This document shows, in pieces, positions 1 through 8,741 of a DNA stretch of 64,000 nucleotides. This DNA is from Vicinamibacteraceae bacterium. Lineage in GTDB: Bacteria; Planctomycetota; Phycisphaerae; Phycisphaerales; UBA5793. The stretch spans positions 49,438 to 113,437 of the forward strand of contig WYBR01000062.1 of NCBI GenBank assembly GCA_011525805.1, in the 5' to 3' direction. Below the pieces are notes generated by a model. That model ran no database searches, was not told where the DNA came from, and was given only the letters and a program-made list of their open reading frames with translations. The translations under genes and the position numbers were made by a program. How positions within the stretch are numbered: position 1 is the stretch's first letter; the number at the start of each line of letters is the position of its first letter.

Positions 1-1139
1 GCGCCCCCGCGTTCAGCGCCGCGAGCCGCGGAATGACGTCGGTGTGCGTGTAGAGATGCGAGAAGCCGTTGATCGCCAGTTCGCCCAGCGCCACCCAGCA
101 CCACGTCACCGCACGCGCATCGATCGGGTTTTCGACAACCCACCGCGCGAGTTGATCGGCGCGCAGTTCGATGCCCCCCTGGAAGATCTGCGTGTGCATG
201 AGCGTCTCGACGAAGACGTCCGTCTCTTCGTGGCGGCTGGGCGGAACGGTGATGGCGATCTGCTCGTCGGAGCGCCCGGGCACCGGCTCGGCCGTCTGGC
301 GCGCCTGGCCCGGCTCCTGCGGGAACCGGCTGTTGATCGCGTCGATGATGGCGCGCGCGCGGCTGTGATTGGGCGTGCGCAACTGGAGCATGAGCGGTAA
401 GTCGGTGGTCACGACCCCGCCGTTGAGGATTCGCGCCACCCGCCGATCGACCACCACCCCGCCACGGGCCTCGTCGCTCTCGGCCCAGTCCTCCGGGGGG
501 AGGTTCCAGTCCACCGATTCGTTCAACGCGCCGGCGTCTTCGACGGCGAAGGGGTTGATGAACAGATCGCCGTTCGCCTGCGCGACGGGACGCGCGCCCT
601 GCACGCCTCCCATGAAGCCGGACGTCAGATTCGCCGTCCACAAGCGGCCGCCTTCGAGGCTGCGCGTGCTCGAGCCGGGCACGGCGGAGACGACCACGTC
701 GAATCGCGTGCCCTTGACGGCCCCCGGGGGCAGCGCCGCCTGCACGAGCACCGCCGCCGTGTTGCGGTCGTCAAGCAGGCTTCGCATGGTGAGGCGCGGT
801 CCGCCGGAGATCTCCGGGTCGGGAAGGAGTTTGGCCCCTTCGCGCTCGAGGTAGGCCCGTACGGGAAGCGGCGTGTCGTTCGACCCGGTGCCCTCCAGGC
901 CCACGACGATGCCGTACCCCTGCGCCAGGGTGCGGCCATATCCAACGAGCGTGGCCTCGTAGGTGATGGTTCCCCGAAGGAAGCGGGGCATGGGGTTGGG
1001 AGTGAGTTCGGGTTTGACCAACTCCGGGGGAGGCTTGTCGGGGGAGCACCCCGCGGGCATGACGCCCACCGAGGCGGCCAGCACAAGGAGTATGGGGAAT
1101 GTGGCCGAGGGCCGGCCTTGCCCAAGCGTATCGCGCATG
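1..1139 (-). CDS. FlgI-like secreted protein (3' end outside window)
   Basis: An ATG at 1139 opens a frame with no stop before the left edge, giving about 379 visible residues; the C-terminus is missing. The core resembles flagellar P-ring protein FlgI, which rings the rod in the periplasm: GYGIVVGLEGTGSND near residue 74, NTAAVLVQAALPPG near residue 126, then GTRFDVVVSAVPG and LEGGRLWTANL. The N-terminus has a hydrophobic stretch (about 14-29) ending in AGCS, so it may be a lipoprotein, although the -3 position is not a good lipobox residue. It is transcribed away from xerD. A FlgM-like gene 14 kb away supports a flagellar setting, but FlgI homologues outside flagella exist, so the role is inferred. 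Fold family is fairly sure; function is moderate. Confidence 0.7.
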
Positions 1140-1337
1140 TACGACCTCAATTCGGCGCCTGGAGGGCGCCACACGGCGGCGGCCCACCCGCGGCCCCGCC
1201 CGATCCCAGCCTCAAGCGTATCGCCGCTCACCGCAGCCGACAACCAGCCTCGATCCCTTGCCGTCCCGCGAGCCTCGCGCGGCCGCCGTTGCAGTCGGCG
1301 TCATCCGCCGTTCGATACGATCCTCCGGAGTCCTCTG

Positions 1338-2252
1338 ATGCAGCAACCCGGCTGGTCCGGCGCGATTCGCGACTTTCTCGCCTTCATCCGCATCGAGTGC
1401 GGCCTGGCGCCGAACACTCTGGCGGCGTACGAAGGCGACCTCGACGACCTCGCGGTGGATCTCTCCGCGCGAGGCGTCGAATCTCCGGGCGCGGCTGAGC
1501 CGGCCGACCTCGCCGCCCATCTGCGCTCGCTCCGGGCCGACCGCGGTCTCGCGACCTCCAGCGTCTGCCGCCACCTCGCCGCGATTCGCATGTTCTTCCG
1601 GTTCCTCTGCGCCGACGGCCGGATCGCGCGCAACCCGACGGACCTGCTCGAAACACCGACTCGCTGGCAGCGCCTGCCGGGGTGCCTCTCGCCGATTCAG
1701 ATGAAGAAACTTCTCGCGGCTCCCAACCCGGAGCAAGGTGAACTGCACCTGCGCGATCGCGCACTGCTCGAACTGCTCTACGCGGCGGGGCTTCGAGCGA
1801 CGGAGGTCGTGAACGTCAAGGAACGCGGCGTGCATCCGACGCTCGGGGTCGTCGACGTCATCGGTAAGGGCAATCGCCAGCGGCTCGTGCCGCTCGGCAA
1901 GCCGGCACTGGCGGCGATCGAGCAGTACGCCGCGGAACTTCGGCCGCTGCTCGCATCGAGGGCGCCAGGCGAGGCGAGCGACCGCCTGCTCCTGTCGCGC
2001 TCCGGCCGGCCGCTCGAGCGCATCGCCGTCTGGCAGATCGTGAGGAGGCAGGCGAACGCGGCGGGGCTGGCGCGGGTCCATCCGCACATGCTGCGGCACA
2101 GTTTCGCAACGCACCTCGTCTCCGGCGGGGCCAACTTGCGCGTCGTGCAGGAACTGCTCGGCCACGCCGACATCAAGACCACGCAGACCTACACCCACGT
2201 GGACGCGAAGCGCCTGCGGGAGGTACACGAACGCTATCATCCGCGCGCCTGA
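1338..2252 (+). CDS. xerD: Tyrosine recombinase XerC/XerD
   Basis: Predicted 304-residue site-specific tyrosine recombinase, which in bacteria resolves chromosome dimers at dif. The N-terminal SAM-like domain (about 1-100) precedes the catalytic domain. Catalytic residues are visible: Arg in LYAAGLRATEVVNVK, Lys in VIGKGNRQRLVPL, HxxR in HPHMLRHSFATHL, His in LLGHADIKTTQTY and the nucleophilic Tyr in that same block. The frame stays open far upstream, but the ATG at 1338 follows GGAG at about 8 bases and gives the usual family length. XerC and XerD cannot be separated with confidence from one sequence. It stands alone and divergent from the FlgI-like gene. Confidence 0.92.
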   Translation: MQQPGWSGAIRDFLAFIRIECGLAPNTLAAYEGDLDDLAVDLSARGVESPGAAEPADLAAHLRSLRADRGLATSSVCRHLAAIRMFFRFLCADGRIARNPTDLLETPTRWQRLPGCLSPIQMKKLLAAPNPEQGELHLRDRALLELLYAAGLRATEVVNVKERGVHPTLGVVDVIGKGNRQRLVPLGKPALAAIEQYAAELRPLLASRAPGEASDRLLLSRSGRPLERIAVWQIVRRQANAAGLARVHPHMLRHSFATHLVSGGANLRVVQELLGHADIKTTQTYTHVDAKRLREVHERYHPRA

Positions 2253-2293
2253 CGCCGACCCTCTTGAGGGCGTGCCGGCCGCTGTGACGGACT

Positions 2294-2332
2294 GGAGAAA
2301 AAGAACAGCACCCCGCGAAACGCGGGGTGCTG
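2294..2332 (-). terminator. Rho-independent terminator for the PEP-CTERM gene
   Basis: A perfect 12-bp stem (2306-2317 with 2321-2332) closes a three-base loop. On the minus strand it is followed by a T-rich tract (TTCTTTTTCTCC). It lies 38 bases past the stop of the minus-strand PEP-CTERM gene. The plus-strand side has no T run, so it acts mainly on the minus strand. Confidence 0.85.
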
Positions 2333-2369
2333 CATGAGGTCCGATGCCTCGATCAGTCGGGGATCGACA

Positions 2370-2993
2370 TCAGGCGCGACGGCGGCGGCCGCCGATGGCG
2401 AGGGTGCCCAAGCCGAGCAGCGCGAGGCTGCCGGGGGCGGGAATCTGGTAGAGGAGCACCTGGCAGAGCCACTCGCCGCGACCCTGGAAGTTGTCGACTT
2501 CCGTCAGTTGCGCGTCGAATGAATCCCAGGTCGTGTTGTAGGGGCCGATGACCACGAGGTACGTGCCCGCAGCGAGGTCGATCTGGTTGGTGATGTTGCC
2601 CTGACGGGTCGTGCCGTTGAACGGGTTCTGGAACTGTGGCGCATCGCCGAAGCCGAGGTAGGCGTCGAGGCTGCCGTCGCCGGCGTCGTCGTTGATCGCG
2701 AGGATCTGCGACCCGTCGCTGTTGTACAGCGCCAGTTCGGTGTCGCTGCCGAGGGCATGCGATCCGAAACTGTCGAGTTGAAGCGCCCAGAGGCTGCCCT
2801 GGGTCACGTCGACGCTGATCGTGAAGCGAAGGCCGAAGAGCACTTCGCCGTTCATCTCGAAGAAGCCGGCGTCATTGAGCGGAACGCCCGGCTGAAGCGG
2901 CTCATTCACGGTGCGAATCGGGAACGCAAGGGCGGGCGCGGCCGCCACCGCAGCCAACACGGCGCCGCACAGCATGGTCTTCATGTTTTTCAT
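2370..2993 (-). CDS. PEP-CTERM sorting domain protein
   Basis: A 207-residue exported protein. It starts with a signal peptide (hydrophobic to about residue 23, ALA-FP junction). The middle resembles pre-peptidase C-terminal-like beta-sandwich domains (TDTELALYNSDGSQILAIND, acidic and glycine rich). The tail is a PEP-CTERM-type sorting signal in its planctomycete form: PAPGS, a hydrophobic span (LALLGLGTLAIGG), then RRRR. Such proteins are processed by exosortase and sent to the cell surface or matrix. The start is set by a strong AGGAGAG about 8 bases upstream. It has its own promoter and terminator, so it is monocistronic. The ligand or function is unknown. Confidence 0.85.
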   Translation of the reverse strand: MKNMKTMLCGAVLAAVAAAPALAFPIRTVNEPLQPGVPLNDAGFFEMNGEVLFGLRFTISVDVTQGSLWALQLDSFGSHALGSDTELALYNSDGSQILAINDDAGDGSLDAYLGFGDAPQFQNPFNGTTRQGNITNQIDLAAGTYLVVIGPYNTTWDSFDAQLTEVDNFQGRGEWLCQVLLYQIPAPGSLALLGLGTLAIGGRRRRA

Positions 2994-3232
2994 CTTTCAC
3001 ACTCTCCTGTACTGATAAGGTCGGACCTGAAACTTCGAATCGAAAACCCCGCAAGCGCCGGGGCACATCATCACTCTTGTGCTGATCGAATCAACCGACT
3101 CGATCCTGCGTGTATTCCCGCGCCGAAAGGCTTCACCAAACCGCGTTGCCAGGCAAAGCCACGGCCAGCAGCCATCGCGCATCACGTTGTGGGGGGTCCC
3201 TTTCTCCGCTCCCCAAGCGTGAACAACACAAC

Positions 3233-3261
3233 AGAATACCCCATTGTTCCCCCGCTGTCCA
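3233..3261 (-). promoter_or_regulatory. Predicted sigma-70-type promoter and long leader of the PEP-CTERM gene
   Basis: On the minus strand TGGACA (3256-3261) and TATTCT (3233-3238) are separated by exactly 17 bases. Transcription would begin near 3226, giving a leader of about 230 nt before the ATG at 2993. The leader has no convincing gene; an open frame at 2997-3185 lacks a recognisable product. The rest of the 2994-3337 gap shows nothing else. Confidence 0.5.
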
Positions 3262-3337
3262 GTGGAAAAGTCAAATACCCCAAGGATTTTTGAAAATCGC
3301 CCTTGACGGCCCTATCCACACCGGCCAGGTCTGATAA

Positions 3338-3718
3338 TCAATAACGTGGGACCGCTGGGTCCACTCCAAGAGACCAGGCGTCGATCCCGCCCGCCAGCGA
3401 CCAGACGTCCGAAAACCCCTGCTGCCTCAGGAACGCCGTCACGCGCAGCGACCGCTGTCCGCGGTGGCAATACACGATGATCCGTCGATCCGCCATCTCA
3501 CCTAACTCGTTCTGCCGACTGGGGATATCCGTCATCGGCACCAAGGTCGAACCGGGCACGGCCGCGACGCTTCGCTCCTCCGCCGTACGGCAGTCAATCA
3601 CCATCGGCGGCTGTCCGGACGCGAGTTCGGCCGCAAGTTGGCGGGGGCTGATCTCCCACTCCGCCCGAAAAGGGTACCCACGAGGCAGGCCCGACGCTTC
3701 GTCGATTCCGCTGCTCAT
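3338..3718 (-). CDS. Rhodanese-like domain protein
   Basis: A single-domain rhodanese of 126 residues. The active-site loop CHRGQRS, with the catalytic Cys after IIVYC, and the CH2B-like DCRTAEE and AGGIDAW motifs are present. Rhodanese domains transfer sulfane sulfur; in single-domain forms the physiological acceptor is often unknown. The gene starts inside the stop of the upstream lipoprotein gene (ATGA-type four-base overlap), so the two are probably translated together. No membrane span is visible, so it is likely cytoplasmic. Confidence 0.85.
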   Translation of the reverse strand: MSSGIDEASGLPRGYPFRAEWEISPRQLAAELASGQPPMVIDCRTAEERSVAAVPGSTLVPMTDIPSRQNELGEMADRRIIVYCHRGQRSLRVTAFLRQQGFSDVWSLAGGIDAWSLGVDPAVPRY

Positions 3719-4242
3719 GGCTGCCGCTCAACCGGCGACAGATCGACGGGGCTGGTCTGCGGCTGAATCTCGTACGTACCCGCCGGGCCGTGCCCGATCT
3801 CGCGCGGTCGCTGCACTACAACCATCCGGAAAGGAGCGAGCGCGAGGTTTCCGAGTTGGACGAACGGGTCGATGACGATCTCGAGGTACTGCGCCTGCGC
3901 ATCGGTGCGCCGATCGCCAACCTCCAGCGCCGTTTCAATCGAGGGGTAGGCGCCGGCGTTGCGCTTCGGGCTGCGCTGCCCCAGCGTGAAGGAGCGCACG
4001 TAGTGCGGCCGCACTTCGACGTCGTTTCGCGTGAGGCGGACTTCGTGGCGCGGCCAGTCGCTCCGGTCAATTCCGTTCACGGACGGCTCACCCGAGAACT
4101 CGGCGGCCGGGGCATCGGGCGAGAGCGCTGGAAGCGGCGTGGCCTGACGCGGCTGGTTGGATACGTTCATGGATCCGCATCCCTGGCCGAACCACATCGA
4201 CATCGTCACCCAGAACGTCAGCCAGATGATGCGCGTCCGCAT
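3715..4242 (-). CDS. Putative lipoprotein, function unknown
   Basis: A 175-residue protein I do not recognise. The N-terminus (IIWLTFWVTMSMWFGQGCGS) looks like an export signal ending in a Cys at about residue 22, but it is a poor lipobox. Residues 25-60 are proline and alanine rich. The remainder holds several charged beta-like segments (VRLTRNDVEVRP, YLEIVIDPFVQLG) and the tail repeats Pro/Gln. It is translationally coupled to the downstream rhodanese gene. It could be an envelope protein; nothing stronger can be said. Confidence 0.6.
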   Translation of the reverse strand: MRTRIIWLTFWVTMSMWFGQGCGSMNVSNQPRQATPLPALSPDAPAAEFSGEPSVNGIDRSDWPRHEVRLTRNDVEVRPHYVRSFTLGQRSPKRNAGAYPSIETALEVGDRRTDAQAQYLEIVIDPFVQLGNLALAPFRMVVVQRPREIGHGPAGTYEIQPQTSPVDLSPVERQP

Positions 4243-4312
4243 GGCGGAAAGTCTCCTGTCGTCCCAGACAGTGTATCACGGAAAGCAGCGCCGGGTCGGC
4301 TTGGCCGGCATT

Positions 4313-5014
4313 TCAGCCCGATTCCGGCGATTCACCGGCGTGGCGGACAGCCTGCTGGACAAGCCGGTCCGCGAGGTCCGGTTCGATGCCCCGACGGGCA
4401 AGAAGCCCGAGGAGGCGACGGGCCTGGGTCCGCGGCGGCAGGCCGCTCATCGACGCGAGTCGCTGAGCGATCAGTCGCCGCGCCTCCGACTCGATGTCGA
4501 ACCCCTCCGTGGATTCCCGGGCAATGCGCTCCCCCAAATCCGAATCGACCCCGCGTCGAGCGAGGGTGTCTCGAATGAGCGCCGGTCCGGCCGGGCCGCG
4601 GCGCCGCAGGCCGGCGGCAATGTCGCGCGCCATCGCCTCATCGTCAAGCAACCCCACGTCGGCGAGCCGCGCCACGGCGCACGAAATGACCTCGGCCTCG
4701 AAGCCGCGCTCGGCCAGACGCTGCGCCAAAGTGCCGGAGGCGATTTGCTTGCGCGCCAGCCATCGCATCGCCGCGTCCATGGCCCGACCAAGGACCTCTC
4801 GCTCGCGCAGCGCGTCGACGAGCGCGGCGTCGAGCACCATTCCCTCGATGAGGCCGAGTTCTTCGACGTCGCGGCGCCGCAGCACCGCCGCCACGCGCCG
4901 GCCGACGCGAACCTTGAGCCGCATGTCGGGCCCGCCCGCCGGCGCGATCGACGTGATCGCCCGCCCGATGAGCGCCGGCGCCCGGTCCGCCTTCTCCGTT
5001 CGCTTCTCGTTCAC
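4313..5014 (-). CDS. recX: Regulatory protein RecX family
   Basis: A 233-residue helical protein. It has the three-helix repeats typical of RecX: ALxWLARKQIASGTLAQRLAERGF, then LADVGLLDDEAMARDIAAGL, then GPALIRDTLARRGVDSDLGERIA. RecX binds RecA filaments and modulates recombination. It is slightly longer than Escherichia coli RecX because of an N-terminal extension of about 65 residues. It overlaps the upstream small TPR gene by four bases. recA is not in the window, so it is not linked to recA here. Confidence 0.75.
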   Translation of the reverse strand: MNEKRTEKADRAPALIGRAITSIAPAGGPDMRLKVRVGRRVAAVLRRRDVEELGLIEGMVLDAALVDALREREVLGRAMDAAMRWLARKQIASGTLAQRLAERGFEAEVISCAVARLADVGLLDDEAMARDIAAGLRRRGPAGPALIRDTLARRGVDSDLGERIARESTEGFDIESEARRLIAQRLASMSGLPPRTQARRLLGLLARRGIEPDLADRLVQQAVRHAGESPESG

Positions 5015-5328
5015 GGTGAGATCGCGTCCAGGTATTCGCGCAACTCCCGTGCGGCCTTGGGATCCGCGTCAGGCGGGATCGAGGCGAGCGCAGCGAGCAG
5101 GACGGCGCGGGCCTCTTTGATCCGCCCCGCCGCTTCGAGTGTTCGCGCCTTGTGAAAGTGCGCATAGGCGTGGCCAGGCTCCACCGCGAGCACCCGATCG
5201 AAGAACTCGAGCGCCCGATCGTGCTCGCCGGTCTTGGCGTACTCCTGCGCCAGCGCGTAGAGGCAGAAAGCGTCGCCCGGCTCGGCGCGCAGAAGTCGCA
5301 GAAGTTTCTCAATCCGCTCATTCGTCAT
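5011..5328 (-). CDS. Small tetratricopeptide repeat protein
   Basis: A protein of 105 residues, nearly all TPR: CLYALAQEYAKTGEHDRALEFFDRVLAVEPGHAYAHFHKARTLEAAGRIKEA covers about two repeats with the usual W/L-G-Y-A-F-A-P pattern. TPRs mediate protein-protein contact; the partner is unknown. The ATG at 5328 is chosen because the TPR block begins soon after it. The much longer upstream open frame is antisense to the DUF481 gene and is not real. It overlaps recX by four bases and is the first gene of the minus-strand group. Confidence 0.8.
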   Translation of the reverse strand: MTNERIEKLLRLLRAEPGDAFCLYALAQEYAKTGEHDRALEFFDRVLAVEPGHAYAHFHKARTLEAAGRIKEARAVLLAALASIPPDADPKAARELREYLDAISP

Positions 5329-5445
5329 GGTGGGGTGGAATCCTACGCGGGCGGAACGTAGGGTCGATTTCCGCGCGGCAACGTCGCGCACGGCACGCGT
5401 CGCGCGGCTCCACCGCGCCGATTGACCTTCGGGAGAATTGATCCG

Positions 5446-6423
5446 ATGCAGCACCTTCTCTACGCCCGTTGCGCCGCCGCCGGGCTGACTCTCATCTGCG
5501 CCGCGATGGCCGGCGCGGCGCCGCCCGACCGCATCATCCTTCGGGGCGGCGACGCGCTCTCCGGTCACATCGTTGAAACGACCGACTCGGGCGTGATCTT
5601 CGAGCACGAGGTGCTCGGGCGGCTGCTCATCGCCCGGGACAAGATCGAATCGATCAACCCGAACGGACCGGAAGCGCCGCCGCCCGCCGACGCCGCGACT
5701 GGAGATTCCGCCGAGCCGCAGGCTGAAGTGTCCGCCGAACCGGCGCTCGATGTCGCGGAAACACCGAAGGCAAACTGGAAGTCCCGCTTCGAGGCGGGAT
5801 TCAACGGAAGCGAGGGACGGACGGAGAGGCTCGACGGCCGCATCACCTTCGCCACGGAGCGCCGCACCGAGGAGACCCGATTCGCCTTCGACGCCAACTA
5901 CCGCACCGCCACAAGCCGCGGCGATCGGACGCAGAACAAATTCGACACCGGGGCAATTCACGACTGGTACTTCAACGATTCGCCCTGGCTGGCGTTTGCG
6001 CAGGGGCGGTTCGAAGTCGACGAGTTCGCCGACTACGACCAGCGCTACTCCCTTGGCGGCGGCGTCGGCTACTCGTTCATCAAGAACGACCGGACGGAAC
6101 TCGTCGGCCGCGTGGGTCTCGGCGGTTCGATGCTCAACGGCGGTCCGAACGACGGCGATATCACGCCCGAGGGCATCCTCAAGATTGACCTCACCCACCG
6201 CCTGACCGACATCACGCGCGTGATCGCGGGCGCCGAGTACTACCCCGACCTCAGTCGATTCGGCGACTACCGCGCCGTGCTCAGCGCGGCGATCGAGACA
6301 AAACTCGCGGCCGACAGTCCCGCCAGCCTCAAGTTCGGCGCACGCCACGAGTTCGAGGAGCGGCAGGCCTTCGACCAGGATGACCTGCTCGAGTTCTTCG
6401 GCCTGTTGGTGATTGAGTTCTGA
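5446..6423 (+). CDS. DUF481 family outer-membrane beta-barrel protein
   Basis: A 325-residue exported protein. A signal peptide (AAGLTLICAAMAGAA) is followed by a small beta domain (IILRGGDALSGHIVETTDSG) and a low-complexity Ala/Pro/Glu linker (about 85-115). The C-terminal two thirds is the DUF481 (YdiY-like) domain with alternating aromatic strands (WKSRFEAGFNGSEGRTERLD; ALAFAQGRFEVDEF-type strands) and ends in ...LVIEF, an aromatic final residue as in outer-membrane barrels. The ATG at 5446 is preferred to the TTG at 5422 because GGGAG lies about 10 bases before it. The function of the family is unknown. Confidence 0.8.
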   Translation: MQHLLYARCAAAGLTLICAAMAGAAPPDRIILRGGDALSGHIVETTDSGVIFEHEVLGRLLIARDKIESINPNGPEAPPPADAATGDSAEPQAEVSAEPALDVAETPKANWKSRFEAGFNGSEGRTERLDGRITFATERRTEETRFAFDANYRTATSRGDRTQNKFDTGAIHDWYFNDSPWLAFAQGRFEVDEFADYDQRYSLGGGVGYSFIKNDRTELVGRVGLGGSMLNGGPNDGDITPEGILKIDLTHRLTDITRVIAGAEYYPDLSRFGDYRAVLSAAIETKLAADSPASLKFGARHEFEERQAFDQDDLLEFFGLLVIEF

Positions 6424-6481
6424 TGGAGCGGCCGCGAGGGGCGCGCGGCGGCGAAAGCGCCGGCGCGGCGCGGGACAACCA

Positions 6482-7786
6482 TCAGGCGTCTTCGCGCTGC
6501 TCGTCCAGGCGGCGGCGCAGGAGGTCAAGACCCAGACGCCCGGCCCCGCCGAGCGAGGCCCGCTGTGCGATGCTCTCATCGATGGGCAGGCCCTTCATCG
6601 CCTCGATCTCGCGGCCGACCTGCTGGTACGCCTCGCGGAAAGGCACGCCCTGCGCCGCGAGGTCGATGGCCCGGTCGGTGGCGAACATCGCGGGCGTGAT
6701 TGCCTCGCGCATCTTCGCGCGGTCGAACTCCATCGACGCCACGAGATCGGGCACGATCTCCAGCGCCGCCAGGCCGCGCATCAGGGCGCGGATTACCGGC
6801 TCCTTCGTGGCCTGGAGGTCGCGCTGATAGCCGCTGGGCAGGGCGACAACCGCCGCAAGTTCCGCCATCGCACCTTCAACCACCGCGCCGGAGGCGCGCA
6901 GCAACTCCACCACGTCCGGATTGCGCTTGTTGGGCATGATCGAACTGCCCGTCGTGAAGCGCTCCGGCAGGCGGACAAAGCCGAACTCCTCCGTCGTGAA
7001 AAGGCTCAGGTCCCACGCGAAACGCCGCACCTCGAGCAGCGCCTGGTGAAGCGAGTGCAGGACCGCCATCTCAAAGCGGCCGCGGCTGTTCTGCGCGTAC
7101 ATCGCGTTGACCTGCACGCGGTCAAAGCCCAGTTCGTCGCTCACCACCTGCCGGTCAAGATCGAGGTTGACGCCGTAGCCCGCCGCCGTCCCGAGCGGGC
7201 ACGTGTTGATCCACCCGCGCGTGGAGCGCGTCAGCATCGCGATGTCGATGAATGACTCGGCGAACGCGGCGCACCACAACCCCACGGTCGAAGGCACGGC
7301 TCGCTGGAGATGCGTGTAGCCGGGCATGGGAGTGCGGTCGTCCGCGGCGGCCCGCTCCAGGAACATCTCCGCGATGTCAAGCGCGATCGCGACGAGGCGG
7401 TCGAGTTGGTCGCGCAGGTACAACCGCGTGGCGACGAGGACCTGGTCGTTGCGGCTGCGCCCGGTGTGGACCTTGCGGCCGGCGTCGCCGAGTCGCTCGG
7501 TCAGGAAGGCTTCGATCGCGGAGTGGCCGTCCTCATAACGGTCATCAAGAACGAACTGCCCCGAGGCGACCGACTCGTCCAGTCCCTTGAGCGCCGCCGA
7601 GAGCGCCGCTGACTCTTTGCCGTCAAGAATGCCAATGCGCTGAAGGCCGTTGACGTGCGCGATCGAGGCGCGGATGTCATAGCGCAGCAGGTGCTGGTCG
7701 AGGCGGACATCTTCGCCGGCGAGGAAGCGCATGATCCGCTCATCGACGTCGGCGCCACCCTTGTCCCAGATCGGCCGCTCACTCAT
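6482..7786 (-). CDS. argH: Argininosuccinate lyase
   Basis: A 434-residue enzyme that splits argininosuccinate to arginine and fumarate, the last step of arginine synthesis. The fumarate-lyase signature GSSIMPNKRNPDVVE is present, as are HTGRSRNDQV and MPGYTHLQRAVPS, all typical of ArgH. Length is normal. The start ATG at 7786 overlaps the end of argC (7779), suggesting coupled translation. It is the last gene of the minus-strand arg cluster and converges on the DUF481 gene. Confidence 0.96.
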   Translation of the reverse strand: MSERPIWDKGGADVDERIMRFLAGEDVRLDQHLLRYDIRASIAHVNGLQRIGILDGKESAALSAALKGLDESVASGQFVLDDRYEDGHSAIEAFLTERLGDAGRKVHTGRSRNDQVLVATRLYLRDQLDRLVAIALDIAEMFLERAAADDRTPMPGYTHLQRAVPSTVGLWCAAFAESFIDIAMLTRSTRGWINTCPLGTAAGYGVNLDLDRQVVSDELGFDRVQVNAMYAQNSRGRFEMAVLHSLHQALLEVRRFAWDLSLFTTEEFGFVRLPERFTTGSSIMPNKRNPDVVELLRASGAVVEGAMAELAAVVALPSGYQRDLQATKEPVIRALMRGLAALEIVPDLVASMEFDRAKMREAITPAMFATDRAIDLAAQGVPFREAYQQVGREIEAMKGLPIDESIAQRASLGGAGRLGLDLLRRRLDEQREDA

Positions 7787-8741
7787 GATCGATCCCCGAG
7801 AGTTCATCGAAGCCGCAGGCGAGGTTGACGTTCTGGACGGCCTGCGTGGCGGCGCCCTTGAGGAGGTTGTCGATGGTGGCGACGACGGCGGCGCGCGAGC
7901 CATCCTCGGCCGCGGTCCAGCCGCCGATGCAGACGTGATGCCGGCCGGCGATGTCGCGCACCAGCGGCGCCTTCTCGCCCGTCAGGCGGATGAGCGGCTC
8001 AAGGCCGTACGCACGCTCGTAGCGCCGGCCCATCTCCTCCGAGGTAACCGGCGCGCTCAGCGGCAGGTTGACCGTCACCGTGATGCCGCGGAAGAAAGGC
8101 GCGACGTGCGGCAGGAAGTGCACCGACCGGCCGAGATGGCGCGAGACTTCGCGTTCGTGCAGATGCCCGGTGAGCGAGTACGGCAGCAGGTTGTCGCGGA
8201 GGATTTCGGGGTTGTTCTTGTCGGAGGGCGTCACACCCGCGCCGCTGTAGCCGCTCACGCCAAAGATCGTCGGCGCGCCGCCGAGGACGTCGAGCATCGG
8301 CGCGATGGCGAGTTGCGCCGCCGTGGCGTAGCAGCCGGGGTTGGCGATGCGCCGCTCGCCGCGGAGGCGGTCGCGGAACCGCTCGGGCAGGCCGTAGACC
8401 CAGGAGTCGGCGAAGCGGTAATCGGCGCTGACATCGACAATGACGCGCTGCGGCCGAGTCCCGGCCTCGATGGCAGTGACGTAGCGGCGCGCCTCGCCGT
8501 TGGGCAGGGCAAGGATGATGACCTGGGCCTCCGAATCCGCGACCCCCCGCTCATCGAGGCTGGAGAAGCGCAGACCGCTCGGCGCGCCGGCGACGTGCGC
8601 CGCCACCTCCTGCCCGTCGAGCGACCGCGAACTGACGAAGTCGATGTGCAGGCGGGGATGCTGTGCGGCGAGGCGAACGAGTTCGCCTCCCACGTAGCCG
8701 CGTGCGCCCACGATGCCGATGCTGGTCCGGGCGCCGGCCAT
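7779..8741 (-). CDS. argC: N-acetyl-gamma-glutamyl-phosphate reductase
   Basis: A 320-residue NADPH-dependent reductase of acetylglutamyl phosphate. It begins with a Rossmann motif (IGIVGARGYVGGELVRL). The active-site Cys lies in IANPGCYATAAQL, and the VSGYSGAGVTPSD and FLPHVAPFFRGI blocks match ArgC. The ATG at 8741 shares one base with the stop of the synthase/kinase gene (TGATG); a GTG one codon upstream is an alternative. Third enzyme in the operon and adjacent to argH. Confidence 0.95.
   Translation of the reverse strand: MAGARTSIGIVGARGYVGGELVRLAAQHPRLHIDFVSSRSLDGQEVAAHVAGAPSGLRFSSLDERGVADSEAQVIILALPNGEARRYVTAIEAGTRPQRVIVDVSADYRFADSWVYGLPERFRDRLRGERRIANPGCYATAAQLAIAPMLDVLGGAPTIFGVSGYSGAGVTPSDKNNPEILRDNLLPYSLTGHLHEREVSRHLGRSVHFLPHVAPFFRGITVTVNLPLSAPVTSEEMGRRYERAYGLEPLIRLTGEKAPLVRDIAGRHHVCIGGWTAAEDGSRAAVVATIDNLLKGAATQAVQNVNLACGFDELSGIDHE

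Noticed and set aside
3050..3140. A tRNA gene in the 3-kb gap
   Set aside because: A TTCGAATCG run resembles a T-loop, but no cloverleaf arms or acceptor stem can be folded around it.
2994..3185. Small open frame in the PEP-CTERM leader
   Set aside because: No ribosome site and no recognisable product; better seen as leader RNA.
3303..3338. TTGACG ... GATAAT as a plus-strand promoter
   Set aside because: The spacing is 24 bases, too long for a sigma-70 promoter, and no plus-strand gene follows.
5329..6579. 522-codon reading of the small TPR gene extended upstream
   Set aside because: The extension is antisense to the DUF481 barrel gene; only the last 105 codons match TPR.
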